A stretch of DNA of 64,000 nucleotides from Nocardioides sp. IC4_145 (GTDB taxonomy: Bacteria; Actinomycetota; Actinomycetes; Propionibacteriales; Nocardioidaceae): assembly GCF_011250565.1 (NCBI RefSeq), contig NZ_JAANMS010000011.1:26156-90155 (forward strand), read 5' to 3'. Under the pieces are notes generated by a model. That model searched no databases, was not told the origin of the DNA, and saw only the letters and a list, made by a program, of their open reading frames with translations. Made by a program: the position numbers and the translations under genes. Below, in pieces: positions 8,620 through 17,519 of this stretch; the first letter of the stretch is position 1, and every line of letters starts with the position of its first letter.

Positions 8620-8644
8620 TCCGATCGGTTCCGTGCAGCGATCA
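8610..8644 (-). promoter_or_regulatory. Element regulon motif copy A (ssb operon)
   Basis: On the minus strand: TGATCGC, 19 bases, CTAGGTGAC, 41 bases before the ssb ATG. Same spacing as the seven other copies in this window. Confidence 0.75.
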
Positions 8645-8742
8645 GGTCTGGGAAGATTTCCTGCACGACCTCGGCGACGCGGACGTCGACCTGATCACTG
8701 TTTCCGACGGCACGCATCGGACCGTCCGGGCAGGATCGCGGC

Positions 8743-9870
8743 GTGGACCGCTTGAGCAACGATCACCGCACCGCAACGCTTGCCGGCGACCGCGGGGCGC
8801 GTCGCCAACTGGAGAAGGTTGCCGACCGCCTATTCGCAGAACTCCGGCCGCACGAACGTGCGGAGTGGGTGGCGATCAGCACGGGCATGGCACCAGCGCT
8901 CGTCGTGGCCACCGACTGCAGGCTTCTGACGCTCTCCATGATCGGCAGGTCGACCCGAGCCATCGATCGCCCCTTCACCATCGCGCTGGGGAAGAAGCGT
9001 CTGATCGGCCAGTCGGTCGACGTCTCCGACCCACGCGGGCTGTGCCTCACCCTGCTGCTTCAGGAACCAGACCTCCGCGCGTTGCAGATGACCGGCGGGG
9101 CCAGCTCGCGTTCGGGACCCACCACCGAGGCGCCTCCCCCGCCGCCGTCGGCATCGGCCGATCCCGGGGCTGCTACGGCTCCCCCGCCCGGATCCACCGG
9201 CGCGTGGCGATGGGGGCGCTCCGTCATGACCTGGCAAGACGCCGAGCTGCTGGCGGCTGCGCACATGGCCGATCTCGGGTTCAGCGGCGCGACGGTCACG
9301 CCACGCGGAGCCGACGCAGGACTCGACGTCGTTGCGCAAGACGCTGCCGCGCAGGTCAAGTATCACGAGGGCTCCACGGGCCGGCCAGACATTCAGCGAC
9401 TAATCGGGGCGGCCCACGGCTTCCGGACTCGGATTTTCTACGCCTCGAGCTACACCACCGCGGCGATTCTTGAGGCGGACCGGCTCGGGGTTGCGCTCTT
9501 TCAGTTCACGCCGGAGGGGCTCGTCGTCGCCGTCAATGACGCGGCGCGCGGCATGGCGCCGAGATCTCCGGTGCCCGACCAGCGGACTACGTTCGGGGCA
9601 CTGACCTTCGAGTCGCGGCAGAACCGCGCCATCCGCTGGTCGCAGCAGATCGAGGACGCGACTAAGGTGCCCATCAGCGATCGGAAGCGCCGCGGCGCGA
9701 AGCAGCTCGTCGAGCGCCAACGAGCGTCGGAACTGATGCTGCATGGCCTCGAGCAACTCAGGGACAGTGATAACCCTCTCTACAAGAGGCGGCGCAAAGA
9801 GCGCACCCTGTCCGAGGCCGAGAAGACCCTCCAGCAAGCAGCAGCCGTGCTCCGCATACAGCTCAAATGA
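8743..9870 (+). CDS. Mrr-like restriction endonuclease domain protein
   Basis: A 375-residue protein starting at GTG 8743. Residues about 160-270 form an Mrr_cat-type PD-(D/E)xK nuclease domain: Glu168, Asp195 (ADAGLDVVA) and Gln204-x-Lys206 (AQVKYHEG). Residues 20-118 are a compact alpha/beta region resembling bacterial PH-like domains, linked by a proline-rich spacer (126-150). The C-terminus is a charged helix. Mrr-type nucleases cut modified or foreign DNA. It is transcribed opposite to the ssb operon and lacks the element motif, so it is probably cargo. The 3' end overlaps the convergent 157-aa gene by 8 bp. Target specificity is unknown. Confidence 0.75.
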   Translation: MDRLSNDHRTATLAGDRGARRQLEKVADRLFAELRPHERAEWVAISTGMAPALVVATDCRLLTLSMIGRSTRAIDRPFTIALGKKRLIGQSVDVSDPRGLCLTLLLQEPDLRALQMTGGASSRSGPTTEAPPPPPSASADPGAATAPPPGSTGAWRWGRSVMTWQDAELLAAAHMADLGFSGATVTPRGADAGLDVVAQDAAAQVKYHEGSTGRPDIQRLIGAAHGFRTRIFYASSYTTAAILEADRLGVALFQFTPEGLVVAVNDAARGMAPRSPVPDQRTTFGALTFESRQNRAIRWSQQIEDATKVPISDRKRRGAKQLVERQRASELMLHGLEQLRDSDNPLYKRRRKERTLSEAEKTLQQAAAVLRIQLK

Positions 9871-10336
9871 GCCTGGCCGCCGGCTGCCGGCGTGGCAGGC
9901 GCGGAGGGCGGTTGCTGAGCTTCTGCGGTGGCGGGGGCAGCTCTCGGCCGAGCCCGCGGCGGGCCTCCTCGGCCGCGGCGATGACTGCCTCCTGGGCGAA
10001 CGTCGAGCGGGCGAGCATCCGGCCGAGCTCCTGACGGTCGGCCACGAGTGCGTCCTCGACCGCCTCGATGGTCGAGGCGGGCAGGTCATGCTTCCTGTTG
10101 GAGCTCTTGCGGGTCACGCTGACCAGGGCGGGATGGTTCTGGCCGGCGGCCGCGAGCTCCGCCCGCTGCTGTGGTGAGCGCTTGGCGTGGAACTCGAGCG
10201 CCTGGGCGAGCCATCCGACGAACGAGCCGGGTGAGTCGACGTCGGTGTCAAGGTCGGCGATGTAGGCCGATCGGGCGAGGTCCCACACGCCGGGTTTCCA
10301 GTAGATCCCGACCGGGATCGTGGTCTGGCTCGTCAC
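9863..10336 (-). CDS. Hypothetical protein, possible partition/DNA-binding accessory (157 aa)
   Basis: A basic protein starting at GTG 10336 (IPVGIYWKPGVWDLARSAYIADLD...). Residues 10-60 are predicted helical and could form a small DNA-binding fold such as those of partition partners, with a basic Pro/Arg-rich tail. I do not recognise a named family. The start has no good ribosome site and lies 12 bp past a strong terminator, so it may be leaderless or weakly expressed. Confidence 0.55.
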   Translation of the reverse strand: MTSQTTIPVGIYWKPGVWDLARSAYIADLDTDVDSPGSFVGWLAQALEFHAKRSPQQRAELAAAGQNHPALVSVTRKSSNRKHDLPASTIEAVEDALVADRQELGRMLARSTFAQEAVIAAAEEARRGLGRELPPPPQKLSNRPPRLPRRQPAARLI

Positions 10337-10347
10337 CGGAACAACCC

Positions 10348-10383
10348 AAGGCCGCCCGAACCATCGACGGTGCGGGCGGCCTT
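10348..10383 (-). terminator. Rho-independent-type terminator after the HNH gene
   Basis: A perfect 11-bp inverted repeat, AAGGCCGCCCG / CGGGCGGCCTT with a 14-base loop, 26 bp downstream of the HNH stop. The T tract is short. Confidence 0.75.
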
Positions 10384-10408
10384 CTGCGTCCGGCTGGTCA
10401 CCACAGGG

Positions 10409-10930
10409 TCAGTTGCTCCCCCAGCAGTTCCTGGAGCCGCGCAAGGTCGTCGGCCACGAGCTGGGAGTCCTCACGCGCCAGGTCGCGCGGTTCCCGCGCC
10501 CGCCGACACGGCCCGCGCGGCCGGCCAACGGGCTGTACGGCAGCCGTCGCAGCACCGCCCGCTCACGCCGGTTCTGCGCCGCGCTCGACACCACGACGTG
10601 ATCGGATGCGATCCGCTGGCACAGCGAGTTGTGACAGCGGTGCCCGAGCAGCCGCGCCTTCGCGGGCGCGTCCACGCCGTGCATGACCGCGTACGCGAAC
10701 CGGTGGGCGATGATCACCCGCACCGGCGCGTACCAGAACCGGCCATGCCCGCCGCCGTCTGTGCGTTCACGTTCACCCTCGGACCGACCGGCCACGGCGC
10801 CGGTCCACCACAGGCACATAGTGCCGGGCACCGTGGCGACCTTCGCCCGGTACCGCGTGAGCACCGCCGGATCGGCGATCGCTGCCGCGACCGCCGCGAG
10901 GCCGGCGTCATCAAGCCGCCGAACCGGCAC
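10409..10930 (-). CDS. HNH endonuclease-like protein
   Basis: A 173-residue protein from GTG 10930, overlapping the upstream gene. It has a homing-type HNH core: AHRFAYAVMHG then LGHRCHNSLCQRIASDHVVV, with zinc cysteines and the conserved His block. The C-terminus is Arg-rich and low complexity. Such proteins nick or cut DNA; in conjugative elements they may be homing remnants or help process plasmid DNA. Cotranscribed with the 129-aa gene from motif B, and followed by a terminator. Confidence 0.7.
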   Translation of the reverse strand: MPVRRLDDAGLAAVAAAIADPAVLTRYRAKVATVPGTMCLWWTGAVAGRSEGERERTDGGGHGRFWYAPVRVIIAHRFAYAVMHGVDAPAKARLLGHRCHNSLCQRIASDHVVVSSAAQNRRERAVLRRLPYSPLAGRAGRVGGRGNRATWRVRTPSSWPTTLRGSRNCWGSN

Positions 10931-11300
10931 CCGCTCCCCCGCTCTCGGTAGCCACGAGCCCGGCCGTGCCGTCGCCGCCCTGCTCGCCGCCACCGTCCTC
11001 GGCCATGGGCTCACTGGCGAGCCGCCGCAGCCGCGTGGCCTCCCGGACGCTCACCGTGTCACCGCACGACTCGACGGCCTCACTCAGGGACAGGCCCTCG
11101 CGCTCGGTCAACTCCCGCAGCGCAGCACCGGCGCGCTTCTCGGTCTCGGCCACTGCCGCGTCGCGCTCACCGATGGCGACCATGACCTGCTCGGCCAGGT
11201 CGATCACCCGGCGCTCTCGCCCCTCGCGCTCCCTGCGCCGCTTCTCGGCCATCTCCCGTGCCGTACGCCGCGCCTGCTGTTTGATCGTCCGCTGACTCAT
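10911..11300 (-). CDS. Hypothetical coiled-coil, basic protein (129 aa)
   Basis: Start ATG 11300 with ribosome site GAGGACC. Residues 5-35 are very basic (RTIKQQARRTAREMAEKRRR), followed by a long helix likely to form a coiled coil, then LSLSEAVESCGDTVSVREATRLRRL, which could be a helix-turn-helix. The tail is Gly/Ala rich. It is divergent from the relaxase gene, so it may be a relaxosome accessory protein that binds the shared intergenic region; this is inference from position. Confidence 0.6.
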   Translation of the reverse strand: MSQRTIKQQARRTAREMAEKRRREREGRERRVIDLAEQVMVAIGERDAAVAETEKRAGAALRELTEREGLSLSEAVESCGDTVSVREATRLRRLASEPMAEDGGGEQGGDGTAGLVATESGGAGAGSAA

Positions 11301-11334
11301 CCGGTCCTCACTCGTGTCGACATGGACTCTCACA

Positions 11335-11369
11335 GTCACCTAGGACACTTCCCGGTCCCCGAGCGATCA
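11335..11369 (-). promoter_or_regulatory. Element regulon motif copy B (129-aa/HNH operon)
   Basis: Minus strand TGATCGC, 19 bases, CTAGGTGAC, 34 bases upstream of the ATG at 11300. Confidence 0.72.
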
Positions 11370-11475
11370 CCGAACCGCAGAAACCTTCGCAATCCGCTCC
11401 TCCACGGCCCCAGCCGAATCTGCCCAGCCAGCCAGCCAGCCCGATCCGAACCCGACGCCCCAGCCGTCACCGGCA

Positions 11476-11492
11476 CCCCTCAGCGTCCCCCC
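11476..11492 (+). promoter_or_regulatory. GCGTCCCC box in the relaxase upstream region
   Basis: CCCCTCAGCGTCCCCC here is identical, over 16 bases, to the reverse complement of 42883-42898 in front of the sigma-like gene. Likely a shared protein-binding site. Confidence 0.5.
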
Positions 11493-11579
11493 AGATTTGC
11501 GCGACCGACCAAGTGCCACACACCTCTTGCATTCTCGGTTCGCCGAATAGAAAGAACACATCAGAAATCCGACCGAAAG

Positions 11580-11614
11580 TGATCGCCTGCCGCGCGCGCA
11601 CGCACGTAGGTGAC
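11580..11614 (+). promoter_or_regulatory. Element regulon motif copy G (relaxase)
   Basis: TGATCGC, 19 bases, GTAGGTGAC. The block ends only 7 bases before the ATG at 11622, so if TAGGTG is the -10 element the mRNA would be essentially leaderless. Confidence 0.72.
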
Positions 11615-11621
11615 CGTGACG

Positions 11622-14600
11622 ATGAGCCTCCGCAAGCTGACGGCCGGGTCGGGGTACGACTACCTGACCCGCCAGGTCGCAGCGATGGACGCCACCGACA
11701 AGGGCCACACCGGGCTGGCGAGCTACTACACCGAGAAGGGCGAGACCCCCGGCGTGTGGCTCGGATCGGGCATGGAGGGCATCGAAGGACTCGACGCCGG
11801 CGACATCGTCACCGCCGACCACATGCAGAGCCTGTTCGGCTCCGGACACCACCCCCTGGCCACCCAGCGGACCAAGGAGCTGGACCTGCGCATCGGCCGC
11901 GACGAGGCCGGCCGCCCGACCGGAGCCGACTACAAGACCGCGGTCCGCCTCGGCACCCCGTACAAGGTCTACGACAACGACGTCTCACCGTTCCGGATCG
12001 AGGTCGCCAAGCGCATCGCAGCCCTCAACGAGGCCGCCGGCCTGCCCGGCGACTGGCCGGTCCCCGCGGCCGACCGGGCCAAGATCCGCACCGAGGTGGC
12101 CGCAGAGTTCTTCCGTGCCGAGCACGTCCGCGACCCGGCCGACGCCCGCGAGCTCGCCGCCACGATCGCCAAGCACTCCCGCCCGAAGACCAACGCCGTG
12201 GCCGGCTACGACCTGACCTTCTCCCCGGTCAAGAGCGTCTCGGTGCTGTGGGCGATCTCCGACCCCAAGACCGCCGCGGTGATCGAGCGGGCCCACCAAG
12301 CGGCGATCAAGGACGCCCTGGACTTCATCGAGTCCAAGGCACTGTTCACCCGCCAGGGCACCAACGGCGTGCGCCAGGTCGACGTCCGCGGCCTGATCGC
12401 CACCGCGTTCACCCACCGCGACTCCCGCGCCGGCGACCCCGACCTGCACACCCACGTGGCCGTGGCGAACAAGGTCCAGACCCTCGACGGCAAGTGGCTG
12501 GCCATCGACGGGCGACCGCTGCACAAGGCGGTCGTCTCGGCCTCGGAGACCTACAACACCGCGCTCGAGCGGCACCTGGTCGACGCCCTCGGCGTCCAGT
12601 TCGCCGAGCGCCCGAACGAGGACGCCCGCAAGCGGCCGATCCGCGAGATCGTCGGCGTCGACCCCGAGCTCAACCGCCGCTTCTCCAAGCGCCGGCTCAA
12701 CGTCGAGGACCGCCGCAAGGTCCTCGCGGCCGCGTTCCAGGCCACCCACGGCCGTCCCCCGACCCCGGTCGAGACCATCCAGCTGTCCCAGCAGGCGACG
12801 CTGGAGACCCGCGAGGCCAAGCACGAGCCGCGCTCGCTGGCCGAGCAGCGCGATGCCTGGCACCGCGAGGCCGTCGAGGTGCTGGGCACCCCGCAGCGGG
12901 TCAAGCAGATGGTCCACGGCGCCCTCAACCCCAAGGGCGCCGCCCGCTCACTGGCCGACTCAGCCTGGTTCGCCAAGACCACCGACCGCATCGTGGCGAC
13001 GATGGAGGGCAGCCGGTCCACCTGGCAGTACTGGCACGTCTACGCCGAGGTCCAGCGGCAGGTCCGGGCCGCCAACGTGCCCACCAACCAGGTCTCCCAG
13101 GTCGTCGACCTGCTCGTCAGCGAGGTCCTCGACGACCACTCGGTGAGCATGGCCCGCCCCTGGGACACCATCAGCGAACCGGCCGAGCTGCGCCGCGCCG
13201 ACGGCTCCTCGGTCTACACCCAGGCCGGGGCCGACCTGTTCACCTCGAGCAAGGTGCTGGCCGCCGAGCAGCGCCTGGTCGACGCCGCCGGCCGCCACGA
13301 CGGGTACGCCGTCGAGGCCGCGTCGGTCGACCTGGCCCTGCTGGAGTCGACCGCCAACGGCATCACCCTCAACGCCGGACAGGCCTCCCTGGTCCGAGAG
13401 ATGGCCACCTCCGGCGCCCGGCTCCAGCTGGCGATCGCGCCGGCCGGATCGGGCAAGACCACCGCGGTGCGAGCCCTGGCCAGCGCCTGGGCTGACGGCG
13501 GCGGAACCATCATCGGCCTGGCCCCCTCAGCCGCGGCCGCAGACGCCCTGCGCTCCCAGATCGACACCCAGACCGACACCCTGGCCAAGCTCACCCACTC
13601 CCTCGAGCAGGCCCGCGAGACCGGCGCCGCGATGCCGGACTGGGTCGCCGGCATCGACTCCTCCACCCTCGTTGTCATCGACGAGGCCGGCATGGCCGAC
13701 ACCCTCTCGCTGGACGCGGCGGTCTCCTACATCCTCGAGCGCGGCGGCAGCGTCCGGCTGATCGGCGACGACCAGCAGCTCTCCGCGATCGGCGCCGGCG
13801 GCGTGCTCCGCGACATCCGCGCCACCCACGGTGCGCTGCAGCTCACCGAGCTCGTCCGGTTCAAGGACCCCGCCGAGGGCGCCGCCTCGCTCGCGCTGCG
13901 CGAGGGCAAGACCGAGGCGCTCGGCTTCTACCTCGACCGCGACCGGGTCCACGTCGGCGACCTGGCCACCATGACCGAGGACGTCTTCGCCGCCTGGCAG
14001 GCCGACCGCGCCGCCGGGCTCGACTCGATCATGCTCGCCCCCACCCGCGACCTGGTCAGCGAGCTGAACCAGCAGGCCCGCGCCCACCGCCTCGAGGGGA
14101 TCGACCCCACCGACGTCGCCGCCAGTGGCCCGGTCCGCCGGCTCGCCGACGGCAACGAGGCCTCGATCGGCGAGCTGATCATCACCCGCGAGAACGACCG
14201 CCGGCTGCGCACCTCAGCCACCGACTGGGTGAAGAACGGCGACCGCTGGACCGTCCTGGAGATCCACGACGGCGGCGACCTGACCGTCCAGCACACCCAG
14301 CACGGCCGCACCGTGCGCCTGCCCGCCGACTACGTCGCCCGCTCCGCCGAGCTCGGCTACGCGTGCACCGTGCACACCGCCCAAGGCGTCACTGCCGACA
14401 CGATGCACGGCCTGGCCACCGGCGCCGAGTCGCGCCAGCAGCTCTACACGATGATGACCCGCGGCGCGCACGCCAACCACGTCTACCTCGAGGTCGTGGG
14501 CGACGGCGACCCGCACTCGGTGATCCACCCGACGCTGGTTCGGCCGCTCACCCCCACCGACATCCTCGAGTCGATGCTGGCCCTCGACGACGCCCAGCGG

Positions 14601-17519
14601 TCCGCCACCAGCCTGATCCGCGAGCAGGCCGACCCGGCCACCCGGCTGGGCGAGGCCGCCCAGCGCTACCTCGACACCCTCTACGTCGCCGCCGAGGACC
14701 TGCTGCGCCACGAGACCATCACCGGCGCCGACGGCACCACGGTCAACCTGGACGACGCGCTGGACACCGCCGTCGAGACCCTAGCGCCCGGGCTGTCGGA
14801 CGAGGCCGCCTGGCCCACCCTGCGCGCCCACCTGCTCCTGCTCGGCGCCACCGGGGAGAACCCCGTCGAAGCGCTCCGTGCCGCGGCCGGCGACCGCGAG
14901 CTGGAGAGCGCGCGCGACCGGGCAGCGGTCCTCGATTGGCGCCTGGACGCCTCCGGCCTGCGCAACGCCGGTGCCGGGCCGCTGCCGTGGATGCCCGGGA
15001 TCCCGGCCCGCCTGGCCGAGGACCCGCACTGGGGGGCCTACCTCTCCCAGCGCGCGCACCTGGTCGAGCAGCTCGCCGAGCAGGTCCACACCCGCGCCAC
15101 CGAGCAGTCCTCGCTGCCGGTGTGGGCGCAGAACGGCATCCGTCCCGAGGCCGCCACGGTGGCCGACGTGGAGGTCTGGCGCGCAGCCATGCAGGTCCCC
15201 ATCGACGACCGGCGACCGACCGGGGCTCCGCAGCTGCAGAAGGCCTCCTCCACCTACCAGCGTCGCCTCAACCGGGCCGTGATCGGAGACCACACGCCGG
15301 CGCTCAAGGAATGGCGCCAGCTGCTCTACACGCTGGCCCCGCAGGTCCGCGACGACGAGTTCACCCCGCTCCTGGCAGAGCGGCTGGCCGCGATGTCGCG
15401 CGCCGGCGTCACCGCCCACCAGCTGCTGCGCACCGCCACTGCCGCCGACCACCCGGCCGGCCCGCTCCCCGACGAGCACGCCGCGGCCGCGATCTGGTGG
15501 CGCATGGCCCGCCAGCTCACGCCGGCAGTCGCCGCGCAGATCGGCGACGGCTCCCACGGCGAAAGCGTCACCACCGACTGGGCGCCGCGGCTCGCGGACC
15601 TCTTCGGTCCCGAGCGTGCCGCGAGCATCCAGGCCAGCACCTGGTGGCCGGCGCTGGTCTCCAACGTCGACCACGGCCTGCAGCGCGGCTGGCAGCTCGA
15701 GGCCCTGCTGGGCGCCGGCCGAGCGATGCCCAGCGACGGCTGGGAAGGCGTCGACGAGTGCCAGGCGCTGGTCTGGCGGACCTCGATCGCGATGGAGACC
15801 GCCCCCGACGAGCACGCGCACGAGGTTCACTTCGACGAGCCGCCCGCCGACCTGTGGGAGGGCGTCGAGGCCGACCCCGTGGCGTTCGTCGACCACCCCG
15901 ACGACGCGCCCTGGCCACTGGCCGAGGACCTCGAGCCGCCCGTCGACGTGGTCGACGAGCACCTGGTCGACGCGCTCGAGGAGGACCTGGTCGTCGACGT
16001 CGACGAGGACCAGTACGTCGAACCCGACCTCACGCTGGCCGCCTACCTCCGCGACCTCGGCGGCACCCGGCTGGAGCCCACCGAGGCCGACATCCGGCTC
16101 ATGTACCAGCGGGCTGAGGAGTGGCACTCCTCCCCCGTCACGCGTGAGCGCATGGTCGAGATCAACGAGCTCACCCAGGCCTTCCTCGAGGCCCGGTTCA
16201 CCGACTCGTGGGGCCGCGACTACCTCATCGGCCGGTTCGGGGTCGACCTCGCCGGCGACGCGCGGTTCCGCCCCGGTCAGGCGCCGGCGGGGTGGACCAA
16301 CCTGGTCGACCACCTCCGCGGCCGCGGTGTCAGCGACGCGGAGATGCTGGCCGCCGGCGTCGCCACCGAGGCCAGCACCGGACGCTTCATCGACCGGTTC
16401 CGTGACCGTGTGATGTTCCCGGTGATCCACCAGGGCGAGGTCCTCGGCTTCGTCGGCCGGCGGCGCCCCGACCTCAACGACGCCGACAAGGCCGGACCGA
16501 AGTACCTCAACACCGCCGACACCCCGCTGTTCCACAAGGGCGCGCAGCTGTTCGGCGTCGTCGACGAGCTGCTCGCCGAGGGTGCCGTCCCGGTGATCGT
16601 CGAGGGCCCGATGGACGCCGTCGCCGTCACGATCGCCAGCGCCGGCCTTTACCTCGGCGTGGCCCCTCTCGGCACGTCCCTGACCGACGAGCAGGCCGCC
16701 CAGCTGGCCGCCGTGGGCCGCGACCCGATCGTGGCCACCGACGCCGACCTGGCTGGCCAGGTCGCTGCCGAGCGCGACTTCTGGATGCTCACGCCGCACG
16801 GCATGGACCCCGGCTTCGCCCGGTTCCCCGACGGCCTCGACCCGGCCGACCTGCTGGCCCAGCGCGGTCCGGCCGCGCTCACCGCCGCGGTGGCCAGCGG
16901 GCAGCCCGCCTTCCGGGCCCTCGGCGACCAGCTCCTCGCCGAGCGGCTCGACAACCTCGCGCCCGAGCAGGCGCGGGTGGCGGCCATGCGGATCCTCTCG
17001 GCCCGTCCCAGCCGGGCTTGGGAGCCGGGTGTCAACCAGGTGCGGGCACGGCTGCAGCTGTCCCAGCTCCAGGCCCGCCGCGACCTGCGCGACGCGGTCA
17101 AGAGCTGGGATGCTGACCCGCGGAAGGCTGCTCTGGCCGAGCTGCACAAGAGCAGCGGCGTCCGCGCTCGTCTGGCGGCCGCGGCCGACAAGACGCCCGC
17201 CGAGCGGTGGGCGCCGCTGGCCCGCGAGCTCGACCCGCGCCTGCTCGAGCAGGGCGACTGGCCGGCCACCGCGGCGATGCTGCAGCAGGCCCACGAGCAG
17301 GGGCACGACGTCGGTGCCGCCACCCGTGCGATCGTCACCGAGAAGCCGCTGGGTGACAGCCCCGCCCGCCATCTGCGCTACCGGATCGTCTCCCGTCTCG
17401 AGCTCATGATCGACGGCAGCGAGGACACGCCGGCGCCGACCGCGTCGCAGGGAGCAGCGCGCGACCGGGAGGACGTCAACCGTCCGCGGCCGCCGCGGCG
17501 CGGCACTCCGCGCCGCTGA
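11622..17519 (+). CDS. traA: MobF relaxase-helicase with C-terminal DnaG/Toprim primase region (TraA)
   Basis: A 1,965-residue protein. The N-terminal TrwC relaxase domain (to about 340) has early tyrosines (SGYDYLTRQ; SYYTEKGETPG) and the metal-binding histidine motif HRDSRAGDPDLHTHV. A TraI-type helicase follows, with Walker A APAGSGKTTAV near 607 and Walker B VVIDEAGMADT near 688. Near residues 1,500-1,790 lies a DnaG-like core: RDRVMFPVIHQGEVLGFVGRR, PKYLNTADTPLF, the Toprim VIVEGPMDAVAV near 1,656 and an ATDAD motif. It would nick oriT, unwind and lead the strand, and could prime the complementary strand in the recipient. I prefer ATG 11622 (MSLRKLTAGSGYD) to GTG at 11610 or 11616 because family members begin there. 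No canonical ribosome site precedes it. Confidence 0.95.
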   Translation: MSLRKLTAGSGYDYLTRQVAAMDATDKGHTGLASYYTEKGETPGVWLGSGMEGIEGLDAGDIVTADHMQSLFGSGHHPLATQRTKELDLRIGRDEAGRPTGADYKTAVRLGTPYKVYDNDVSPFRIEVAKRIAALNEAAGLPGDWPVPAADRAKIRTEVAAEFFRAEHVRDPADARELAATIAKHSRPKTNAVAGYDLTFSPVKSVSVLWAISDPKTAAVIERAHQAAIKDALDFIESKALFTRQGTNGVRQVDVRGLIATAFTHRDSRAGDPDLHTHVAVANKVQTLDGKWLAIDGRPLHKAVVSASETYNTALERHLVDALGVQFAERPNEDARKRPIREIVGVDPELNRRFSKRRLNVEDRRKVLAAAFQATHGRPPTPVETIQLSQQATLETREAKHEPRSLAEQRDAWHREAVEVLGTPQRVKQMVHGALNPKGAARSLADSAWFAKTTDRIVATMEGSRSTWQYWHVYAEVQRQVRAANVPTNQVSQVVDLLVSEVLDDHSVSMARPWDTISEPAELRRADGSSVYTQAGADLFTSSKVLAAEQRLVDAAGRHDGYAVEAASVDLALLESTANGITLNAGQASLVREMATSGARLQLAIAPAGSGKTTAVRALASAWADGGGTIIGLAPSAAAADALRSQIDTQTDTLAKLTHSLEQARETGAAMPDWVAGIDSSTLVVIDEAGMADTLSLDAAVSYILERGGSVRLIGDDQQLSAIGAGGVLRDIRATHGALQLTELVRFKDPAEGAASLALREGKTEALGFYLDRDRVHVGDLATMTEDVFAAWQADRAAGLDSIMLAPTRDLVSELNQQARAHRLEGIDPTDVAASGPVRRLADGNEASIGELIITRENDRRLRTSATDWVKNGDRWTVLEIHDGGDLTVQHTQHGRTVRLPADYVARSAELGYACTVHTAQGVTADTMHGLATGAESRQQLYTMMTRGAHANHVYLEVVGDGDPHSVIHPTLVRPLTPTDILESMLALDDAQRSATSLIREQADPATRLGEAAQRYLDTLYVAAEDLLRHETITGADGTTVNLDDALDTAVETLAPGLSDEAAWPTLRAHLLLLGATGENPVEALRAAAGDRELESARDRAAVLDWRLDASGLRNAGAGPLPWMPGIPARLAEDPHWGAYLSQRAHLVEQLAEQVHTRATEQSSLPVWAQNGIRPEAATVADVEVWRAAMQVPIDDRRPTGAPQLQKASSTYQRRLNRAVIGDHTPALKEWRQLLYTLAPQVRDDEFTPLLAERLAAMSRAGVTAHQLLRTATAADHPAGPLPDEHAAAAIWWRMARQLTPAVAAQIGDGSHGESVTTDWAPRLADLFGPERAASIQASTWWPALVSNVDHGLQRGWQLEALLGAGRAMPSDGWEGVDECQALVWRTSIAMETAPDEHAHEVHFDEPPADLWEGVEADPVAFVDHPDDAPWPLAEDLEPPVDVVDEHLVDALEEDLVVDVDEDQYVEPDLTLAAYLRDLGGTRLEPTEADIRLMYQRAEEWHSSPVTRERMVEINELTQAFLEARFTDSWGRDYLIGRFGVDLAGDARFRPGQAPAGWTNLVDHLRGRGVSDAEMLAAGVATEASTGRFIDRFRDRVMFPVIHQGEVLGFVGRRRPDLNDADKAGPKYLNTADTPLFHKGAQLFGVVDELLAEGAVPVIVEGPMDAVAVTIASAGLYLGVAPLGTSLTDEQAAQLAAVGRDPIVATDADLAGQVAAERDFWMLTPHGMDPGFARFPDGLDPADLLAQRGPAALTAAVASGQPAFRALGDQLLAERLDNLAPEQARVAAMRILSARPSRAWEPGVNQVRARLQLSQLQARRDLRDAVKSWDADPRKAALAELHKSSGVRARLAAAADKTPAERWAPLARELDPRLLEQGDWPATAAMLQQAHEQGHDVGAATRAIVTEKPLGDSPARHLRYRIVSRLELMIDGSEDTPAPTASQGAARDREDVNRPRPPRRGTPRR

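Larger units (their letters stand above)
11301..11621. other. Divergent intergenic region in front of the relaxase, candidate oriT
   Basis: 321 bp between the 129-aa gene and the relaxase. It contains motif B toward the left, motif G toward the right, a (CCAG)n run near 11427-11446, a GCGTCCCCCC box (11476-11492) and a comparatively AT-rich stretch from 11515 to 11580. MobF transfer origins usually lie beside the relaxase gene; no nic site can be identified by eye. Confidence 0.45.
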
